From NCBI GenBank assembly GCA_003193925.1, contig PSPG01000011.1, positions 1 through 54,964 of the forward strand: a stretch of 54,964 nucleotides of DNA. Reading direction: 5' to 3'. Every line of letters begins with the position of its first letter. The first letter of the stretch is position 1. Under the pieces are notes generated by a model. That model did not search any database, had not been told where the DNA came from, and saw nothing but the letters and a program-made list of their open reading frames with translations. Below, piece by piece: positions 49,137-54,964 of the stretch. Origin of the DNA: Candidatus Thalassarchaeum betae (lineage in GTDB: Archaea > Thermoplasmatota > Poseidoniia > Poseidoniales > Thalassarchaeaceae). Position numbers and translations under genes: made by a program.

Positions 49137-52073
49137 GTGCAGGCGAGCAGCACATCGAACAGGGGGATTGGACGAGCCAGACTTGCAGTCGCCCTTGCCG
49201 TGGTAATCATGGCCCCCGTCTACCTCTCTCTGGCACCTACTCCGGAACTTCGCGCTTCCGAGCCGATGTCCGCCGATGGCGACATCGAAATGAAGCTCTA
49301 CACCCTGTACCTAGCCTCGCAGAATTCGTCTGCCGGGGGCGACGGCCACATCACTACCGAGGTCCCCGAGTCCGGCGGTCAGGACAGCGCCAGTGCCCTG
49401 GACAGCGAAGTCGAGTTCCGTTCCAGCGACATGCTCTCCTCCCTCATCGTCCAAGGAAGGCCCCAGCACGGCAGTAGCTCCGGCTCGTACTACATGCCAC
49501 TGGACCTGTTCCTCAGAGCCACCGGGCCCAGCGGCTCTACTGTGGAGTGGACAATCACCCTCAGGGCCGGTGGCTCCCAGGTCGGGACGACGTCTTGGAG
49601 CACCGAAGCCTGCACTCAGAGCTTCACCAACAGCTGCAGTTTCGACCACGAGCAGTTCGACATAGACATGGGCCAGGACCAGTCGTTCACGCTCTCCAAG
49701 GACGAGAGGCTCGAAATCACCGTCAGTGCCGAGATGTCGGGCTGCGACGGTGGCACTATCCCCGGTGGCTCCAGCTGCGAGGCCGAGGTCGCTTGGAACG
49801 AGATCGACGACGAGAATGACAGGTTCTCCCAGCTCGGGGTCGAGGCCAACGCGATGGCCAACAGCCTAGTCCTGCTGCAGCGCGAAGGCGCCGAACTCGC
49901 CGAGGGCGCCGAGTTAGACTGGTACCCGAACGACATTCTCTCCGAGCGCACCATGCAGTTCTCCTTCGATGTCAAGAGCGCCTTCGGCCGCTACGACATC
50001 GAGTCTACCCGCCTCATCATGCGTGACCCCGGAGGCGTCTACAGGATCGACCACATCATCAACGAGGATGACGAGGACATCGAGGACACCAGCCAAGGCA
50101 TCTTCGGCGAGTACATCTGGACCTACCCGAGCGGCCTGCCTGCCGGCGAGTACTCGGTCGAACTGGAGATCACCGACATCCAAGGCAACAACTTCCTGAT
50201 CGACCACGACCCGGTCGAGATGCACCAGTGGGGTGTCTCAATCAACCACAGGCTAGACCGATTGACAGAGTACGTGGCTCCCGGTGAGACCACCGCCATA
50301 CCGCTGCAGTTGGTCCACAAGGGGGACTCCACCAAGTCGATGGAGGTGGAACTCGAGGTCCTGACCAACCTAGGCAGTTCCTGGCAGATCGAGTTCGACT
50401 CGCCCGGCGGCTACACGCTCAACGCCGGCGGCGACATCCTCAACCCCATCCTGACTCTGACCGCGCCCGACGACCTGACCGGCACCCCGGATAGTATCGA
50501 GATCAGAGCGGTCGCCGAGGCCGAGGTCGATAGCGTCCTCCAAGTGGTGGACCAGGACATCCTGCAGCTCGATCTCGAGAAGATAGACGTCTACCAACCA
50601 CCCGAGGTCTCGCTGTGGAACGAGGAGCACGACGTCCAGATAGCTAACTCCACCCGGCCCGGCGACTTCGATCAAGACGTCCCGAGATATGTCGAATACA
50701 ACCAGTTCACCCCCTTCCTGCTTGAGATTTTCAACACCGGCTTCGACGCTGACACATTCAGGATAGACGTCCTCCGAAGGGCCAAGTCGATCATCCAGAT
50801 CTACGACAACGACACCGGTGAGAGGATCCTCGAGGACGAGGGCGATGGGACCTTCCACACTGCTATCCTCGAGCGCCATTCGACCCAGATCCTGCTGCTC
50901 AATGTCAAACCGTCCTCCGACCGCGACGACCCCGACATAGGGGAGATCGAGATCGAGGTCATCAGCAACGGCAACTCCTCGCTCAGGGCCAACGTCAACT
51001 TCACGATACAGAGGACGTACGGGATCCACGCCGAGGTCTCGCACGACTGCGACGGCTCGCCGCTCGGTCACATGCGGGTGTCGCTGTGCTCGCCCGGCTC
51101 GGGCAGCGCGGTCGTCGACTTGAGAGTCAGGATAACCAACAGCATGAGCGGCGGCGAGTCCGCCAGCTGGTGGAGGATACAGAACCCCGCTTCGCTCCAG
51201 GAGAACATTGATCGAGACGCGGCATACGGACAGTGGCAGTTCATCATTCTCGACGAGTCCGGTGACGCGGTACCCAGAGTTTCCCTCGGTCCCGGGGACT
51301 TCACAGAGGTCTTCGTCACGGTGACTCTGACGAGCCAAGTCGTCGCCGGTAATCACACCGTCTACCTGCGCATCATTGATGATACCACCGACGACGATGC
51401 GCGGTACTTCGACCTGCCAATGGTGTTCGAGGTCGAAGCCGATGAGCCCAATCTCGAGATAGTACAGGTCTCGCCTAACAGGAAGTTGGTGCCCGGCGAG
51501 TCCTACTCGATTCAACTCAAGGTCAAGAACCAGGGCAACGGGCCTCTGACCGTGCTGCTCGATGCCGAGGTCGAGCAAGTCGGCTGGAGCGTCGACATCG
51601 ACGGCCCTTCAGGCTCGCGACTTATCGAGTTAGAGGCGTTCGAGGAGGCTACCTTCAACCTCGATGTCAGCGTTCCCGGATCAGCCAACAACGGCGACCA
51701 GATCCCGGTCGTCGTCACCGCCACTCCCTTCGACACCGAGCAGAGCTGGCCCGACGAGTACACCGCGACGACAACGGTCACGATGACCGTGGGAATCTCA
51801 TCGCTGATTGACATCCTGATCAATGAGATCACCCATCCGCGCCTCTCGACCATGGTGATTGCCGTGGTCGGCATCCTGCTCCTATTCGCCGGAATCCAGA
51901 GCAAGATGAACCGCCGTCGCTGGGCCACCCACCTCGCTTTTCTTGAGGCACTGGGAGGCGATGACGACGAAGGCGAAGGCGCCAGTGAGGACTCGGACCT
52001 GCCTGCTCCGGTGACCGCAGTCGAGGAAGAGGAGTCGGACGATTACGAGGACGACGAAATCGAACTAGTCTGA
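49137..52073 (+). CDS. Large surface protein with beta-sandwich repeats and C-terminal anchor
   Basis: Nine hundred and seventy-eight residues, GTG start behind GGAG. An N-terminal signal helix (ARLAVALAVVIMAPVYLSLA) is followed by a long extracellular region. Several Ig-like/CARDB-type segments are recognisable, for example PNLEIVQVSPNRKLVPGESY with KVKNQGNGPLTVLLDAE and the parallel region DRLTEYVAPGETTAIPLQLV. Four cysteines form possible disulfides in the N-terminal third (EACTQSFTNSC, SGCDGG, SSCEAE). A single membrane helix near residues 900-920 (STMVIAVVGILLLFAG) is followed by a cytosolic tail ending in an acidic run (EEEESDDYEDDEIELV). The build is that of an archaeal cell-surface or pseudopilus-associated protein. 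I cannot name the family. Confidence 0.82.
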   Translation: MQASSTSNRGIGRARLAVALAVVIMAPVYLSLAPTPELRASEPMSADGDIEMKLYTLYLASQNSSAGGDGHITTEVPESGGQDSASALDSEVEFRSSDMLSSLIVQGRPQHGSSSGSYYMPLDLFLRATGPSGSTVEWTITLRAGGSQVGTTSWSTEACTQSFTNSCSFDHEQFDIDMGQDQSFTLSKDERLEITVSAEMSGCDGGTIPGGSSCEAEVAWNEIDDENDRFSQLGVEANAMANSLVLLQREGAELAEGAELDWYPNDILSERTMQFSFDVKSAFGRYDIESTRLIMRDPGGVYRIDHIINEDDEDIEDTSQGIFGEYIWTYPSGLPAGEYSVELEITDIQGNNFLIDHDPVEMHQWGVSINHRLDRLTEYVAPGETTAIPLQLVHKGDSTKSMEVELEVLTNLGSSWQIEFDSPGGYTLNAGGDILNPILTLTAPDDLTGTPDSIEIRAVAEAEVDSVLQVVDQDILQLDLEKIDVYQPPEVSLWNEEHDVQIANSTRPGDFDQDVPRYVEYNQFTPFLLEIFNTGFDADTFRIDVLRRAKSIIQIYDNDTGERILEDEGDGTFHTAILERHSTQILLLNVKPSSDRDDPDIGEIEIEVISNGNSSLRANVNFTIQRTYGIHAEVSHDCDGSPLGHMRVSLCSPGSGSAVVDLRVRITNSMSGGESASWWRIQNPASLQENIDRDAAYGQWQFIILDESGDAVPRVSLGPGDFTEVFVTVTLTSQVVAGNHTVYLRIIDDTTDDDARYFDLPMVFEVEADEPNLEIVQVSPNRKLVPGESYSIQLKVKNQGNGPLTVLLDAEVEQVGWSVDIDGPSGSRLIELEAFEEATFNLDVSVPGSANNGDQIPVVVTATPFDTEQSWPDEYTATTTVTMTVGISSLIDILINEITHPRLSTMVIAVVGILLLFAGIQSKMNRRRWATHLAFLEALGGDDDEGEGASEDSDLPAPVTAVEEEESDDYEDDEIELV

Positions 52074-52128
52074 GGCTAGGCGAATCAGTGTCCGAACGGC
52101 GCTCCATTCTTCTTAAGACCCGTACTTT

Positions 52129-52141
52129 CCGCCGTAGGCGG
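52129..52141. promoter_or_regulatory. Short hairpin before the second surface protein
   Basis: CCGCC-GTA-GGCGG forms a perfect 5-bp stem 15 bases upstream of ATG 52156. It could be a leader structure; its short length makes chance likely. Confidence 0.25.
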
Positions 52142-52155
52142 CAGAAGGTGCACGA

Positions 52156-54964
52156 ATGCAGGCCGTTTCTGCTGTGGATGTATACTCGCCCTTGTCTCGC
52201 AAGAGGCGTTCTGCCGTCGCCTTCAGCGCCATGCTCCTGCTGGCATCCTATGCCGCCTTCGAGTTCGGGATGTGGGAGGCTCTGGCCACCACCGATGCGG
52301 ACGGCGACGGTCTGACCTACGGCTTGGAGTTCTACATCAACACCCAGCCCCAGGACTGGGACTCTGACGACGACGGCCTGCCAGACGGATGGGAGTGGCA
52401 GTACGGTCTCAACCCCCTTTCCGCTTCGGGCGACAACGGCTCCACCGGCGACCCCGACGGAGATGCCTTCACCAATCTCAACGAGTATCAGTACTCCATC
52501 CCGTCAGGATGGGACTCACCCTCGACTCCCTCTGTGCTCGACAACGGCGTCTGGTGGAACGGCACCGTGCCTACCAGGAACTGGGACGAGGAGAGCGCCA
52601 TGCAGATCATCCAGGGCGCTGGCTCCGACGGCGCTGACGAGGATCCGATGGGCAATATCTGCAACGACCAGTTTGACAACGACCATGACGGTCTGGTCGA
52701 CACCTTCGACCCCGACGGCGACGGTGACGCCGACTGCTCGAGCGATGACGACGACGGCGACGGCGCCATCGACGAGGACCCAGACGGTTGGGACACCGAC
52801 GGCGACGGCATGCCCGATGGATGGGAGGTGGCCAACGGCCTCGACCCGACTTCCAACTCCAACATGGACGGCGCCAACGGCGACCCCGACGGCGACGGCC
52901 TCCCCAACCTCTGGGAGTACGTCAACCCGACATGGGGCACCCGGAACGGCTCGACCAACCCGCCTACCCAGTACTTCAGGCCGGGACCGTTCAACATGAC
53001 GGCCACCGAGTCGCCGTGCAACCCGATCCTCGGACTCGGTCCCGGCGGCTGCGTGATATTCACCGCCGAGGTCGACGGCATTACCCGGACCGACCCGAAC
53101 AACAACGACACTGACGGGGACGGTCTGAACGACTCCTACGAGGCCTTCATCCTGCTCACCGACCCGACCGCGGTCGACACCGACGGCGACGGCATCTGGG
53201 ACGGTGTCGAGGTCAACGGCGCGTACGGCGACCCGCCGCTACCCACAGATCCCAGGAACAACAACACCGATGGCGACCAGTTCGACGACGGTGAGGAGGA
53301 TGTGAACGGCAACGGCGTGGTCGATCCGGGAGAGACCGATCCGACGAGGATAGAGGATTCGGGCGATATCGACAACGACGGCCTCGACAACTGGGAGGAG
53401 AACATGACCTGCACCCTGTGGAACGTCACGGATACCGATGGAGGAGGGGTCAATGACGGAGACGAGCTGTCGTTCGCCCATTCCACTGATCCCTGCCTCT
53501 CTGTGGTGGAGATCGAGAAGCAGATAATCTCGTGGGACTCTGCCAACTCCATACTCGCTCTCAACTCGACGAGCGGATTGAATCCCAATCCGATCGACTG
53601 GAGGCAGCATGGCGCACCGATGGGGTACTATGTCTCGACAAACGGCAGTCGGACCCCATTCATGTACGAGTCTATTCAATTCGATACTCTGCGCAGTGTG
53701 GACGTTGCCAAACCGAATGATGCCTCAACCGTGGTCTTCCTCAATTTCTCGTGGTGCTGGAACGCTACCGCCGGGGCATTCAACGAGCCGCACTGCGACG
53801 ATGACTATCCGGATACCGATGGCGACGGTCTGGCCGACTGGGAGGAGTTTTTGAGCACCTGGGGGTACCTGTCTCTGCCGAACATGTCCGACACCGACGG
53901 CGACGGTGTCGACGACCTGAATGAGATACTCAACCAGACAGATCCCAGCATCCCCTGTGACAATAATCTGGACAGTGACGGCGACGGCCTGAACAACTAC
54001 TTCGAGAACACCACCGGATGCCCCCTGAATTTCGGCATGGGGGGCAACGGGACTCTAGATACGTACTACACCATGTGGAACGTCACCGACACCGACAACG
54101 GAGGGGTGGGTGACGGGCAGGAGTATGTCGACGGGACCAACCCGCAGAACAACTCCGCGGATGACCTCAACCCGTTGGACACCGATGGCGACGGCATCCC
54201 CGACACCATCGAGCAGCAGATTGGCACCGACTGGAGGGACCCCGACACCGATGGCGGAGGGGTTCCCGACGGACAGGAGTGCCCACCTGAGTACTGGGAC
54301 ATCGGATGCGTGGATGCAGACGGCAATCCGTGGGACCCGACCGACGACATAGACGACAATATGCTGTACTTCATCGCCGTGAACACATCGTCCGGCGTCG
54401 ACCCGGCCCAGAGGCATTACTGGAGATGGCACACCTACGACAGCTACACCGGGGTGTCATGGGGCGTCAATATCACCTTGGTCGGCTATACCCAGATGTT
54501 CCCTGAGTGGTCGACCACACAGGGTGTCGCAGACTCGTTCTTCTGGAGTGGCTCCGAGGTCCTCGGGTGGACGATCGGTTACAAGTCGGACGGTATCATG
54601 GGGCCCGGAGAGGAGTTGATAGCCCCCTACAATGCGGTCAATTTCACCAGTTGGCTGGACAGCGGGGCCGGGTTGAATTTCTCCAACTTCACTCGTGACA
54701 TCCTGATCGACCAGTCCGCCATCGACACCCTCTATGTCACCGCTCCTCAAGTCATCTTCGGACCTCAGATCACCGACAACTCCACAGCCTTCTCAGGCAG
54801 CAGTTACGCCTACGACCTGCCCGCTGACTTCCTGTTCAGGAGCAGTTCGTATGTCGACGCCGTCACCCAGACGGTGATCAACGAGTCAGGTGCGTTCTCC
54901 GCTTGGGACAAGGTATTGGCGTTACAGGATTACCTGATCAACGGCAACAGCAGCACCAAGTTCA
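52156..54964 (+). CDS. Large secreted protein with acidic type-3-like repeats, 3'-partial
   Basis: Open frame from ATG 52156 to the window end (936 codons so far). The N-terminus has a basic stretch (SPLSRKRRSAVAFSAM) and a signal helix (LLLASYAAFEFGMW). About 19 acidic repeats of the D-x-D-G-D-G/N-x-x-D type (DTDGDGMPDG, DTDGDGLND, DTDGGGVPDG) run to about residue 705, like thrombospondin type-3/calcium-binding repeats. They alternate with non-repeat segments containing N-x-S/T sites (NWEENMTC, FLNFSWC) and cysteines. After the repeats comes an AQRHYWRWHTYDSYTGVSW segment, then a later LALQDYLINGNSS stretch. Together these resemble the region before a transglutaminase-like domain, although the catalytic part lies beyond the window. 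It likely works on the cell surface. Confidence 0.85.
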   Translation, partial: MQAVSAVDVYSPLSRKRRSAVAFSAMLLLASYAAFEFGMWEALATTDADGDGLTYGLEFYINTQPQDWDSDDDGLPDGWEWQYGLNPLSASGDNGSTGDPDGDAFTNLNEYQYSIPSGWDSPSTPSVLDNGVWWNGTVPTRNWDEESAMQIIQGAGSDGADEDPMGNICNDQFDNDHDGLVDTFDPDGDGDADCSSDDDDGDGAIDEDPDGWDTDGDGMPDGWEVANGLDPTSNSNMDGANGDPDGDGLPNLWEYVNPTWGTRNGSTNPPTQYFRPGPFNMTATESPCNPILGLGPGGCVIFTAEVDGITRTDPNNNDTDGDGLNDSYEAFILLTDPTAVDTDGDGIWDGVEVNGAYGDPPLPTDPRNNNTDGDQFDDGEEDVNGNGVVDPGETDPTRIEDSGDIDNDGLDNWEENMTCTLWNVTDTDGGGVNDGDELSFAHSTDPCLSVVEIEKQIISWDSANSILALNSTSGLNPNPIDWRQHGAPMGYYVSTNGSRTPFMYESIQFDTLRSVDVAKPNDASTVVFLNFSWCWNATAGAFNEPHCDDDYPDTDGDGLADWEEFLSTWGYLSLPNMSDTDGDGVDDLNEILNQTDPSIPCDNNLDSDGDGLNNYFENTTGCPLNFGMGGNGTLDTYYTMWNVTDTDNGGVGDGQEYVDGTNPQNNSADDLNPLDTDGDGIPDTIEQQIGTDWRDPDTDGGGVPDGQECPPEYWDIGCVDADGNPWDPTDDIDDNMLYFIAVNTSSGVDPAQRHYWRWHTYDSYTGVSWGVNITLVGYTQMFPEWSTTQGVADSFFWSGSEVLGWTIGYKSDGIMGPGEELIAPYNAVNFTSWLDSGAGLNFSNFTRDILIDQSAIDTLYVTAPQVIFGPQITDNSTAFSGSSYAYDLPADFLFRSSSYVDAVTQTVINESGAFSAWDKVLALQDYLINGNSSTKF
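52294..54270 (+). repeat. Acidic Asp/Gly calcium-binding-type repeat region
   Basis: Within the surface protein, GACACCGACGGCGACGGC-like units encoding DTDGDG recur about 19 times at irregular spacing. Two variants are seen: DTDGDG followed by a hydrophobic residue, and DTDGGGV followed by DG. Calcium binding by the aspartates is known for this repeat class. Confidence 0.8.

Noticed and set aside
50370..51578. 402-codon minus-strand open frame opposite the surface protein
   Set aside because: Composed mainly of Val/Asp/Leu/Gly typical of antisense readings of GC-rich codons; no RBS and no motif.
52294..54270. Repeat region as a DNA-level satellite or phase-variable tract
   Set aside because: The repeats are protein-level DxDGDG motifs with irregular spacing and varied codons, so they reflect protein structure and not slippage-prone DNA.
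1..54964. CRISPR arrays, insertion sequences, prophage genes or rRNA
   Set aside because: No regularly spaced direct repeats, transposase or integrase motifs, or rRNA-like sequence were seen; the only RNA gene found is tRNA-Leu.

Overview
The window reads as a chromosome segment of a planktonic, aerobic, heterotrophic archaeon, most likely a marine Thermoplasmatota of the Poseidoniales (Marine Group II) type. Archaeal identity rests on information-processing genes: class I lysyl-tRNA synthetase, aRF1 with NIKS and GGQ motifs, aIF2-beta, Trm56, a GfcR-like PRTase regulator, an archaeal-type UMP kinase and a Nog1-like GTPase. The metabolic genes are largely of bacterial type: a BCKDH-like 2-oxoacid dehydrogenase with LipA and LipB, flotillin/NfeD, thiolase, peroxiredoxin, UbiX and FolB. 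The lineage call is an inference, because no 16S rRNA gene is present. Genes are densely packed, no gap exceeds 300 bases, and strand switches are frequent.

Layout. 1-3139: polar amino acid ABC transporter (two permeases, the first cut by the window edge and frameshifted, plus an ATPase). The first ~2.85 kb is clearly more AT-rich than everything after it, and the change falls inside the ATPase gene. 3204-4991: MscS channel and, convergent to it, NAD kinase. 5119-12170: lipoprotein, ABC exporter, two small membrane proteins, NfeD, flotillin and thiolase. 12240-12984: two DUF2061 membrane proteins. 13022-19255 (minus): a molybdopterin oxidoreductase whose partner is a fused four-cluster ferredoxin/NrfD membrane subunit, then a TraB-family protein and dihydropteroate synthase. 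19311-25300: membrane protein, Trm56, carA, carB. 25317-28008 (minus): LysRS, GfcR-like regulator, dUTPase. 28099-33594: aIF2-beta, quinone oxidoreductase, thioredoxin-like ferredoxin, pterin carbinolamine dehydratase, Nog1-like GTPase, a 39-residue zinc protein, small membrane proteins and UMP kinase. 33691-37530: aRF1, ArgRS, thioredoxin-fold protein and peroxiredoxin.

37518-47572 (minus) is a 10-kb co-directional block. In transcription order it holds lipA, E1-alpha, E1-beta, E2, E3, lipB, a class V aminotransferase, UbiX and a membrane-anchored M28 peptidase. It carries a complete 2-oxoacid dehydrogenase complex together with de novo lipoylation. 47765-48935 holds an SDR/FolB pterin pair, followed by tRNA-Leu(UAA) on the other strand. 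49137 to the end holds two large surface proteins; the second has about 19 acidic calcium-binding-type repeats and what looks like the start of a transglutaminase-like region, cut by the window end.

The least explained parts are the cytoplasm-facing molybdoenzyme with its fused FeS/NrfD subunit and an RBS-covering hairpin, the composition break inside the ATPase gene, and the scattered set of pterin genes (folP, PCD, SDR, folB).
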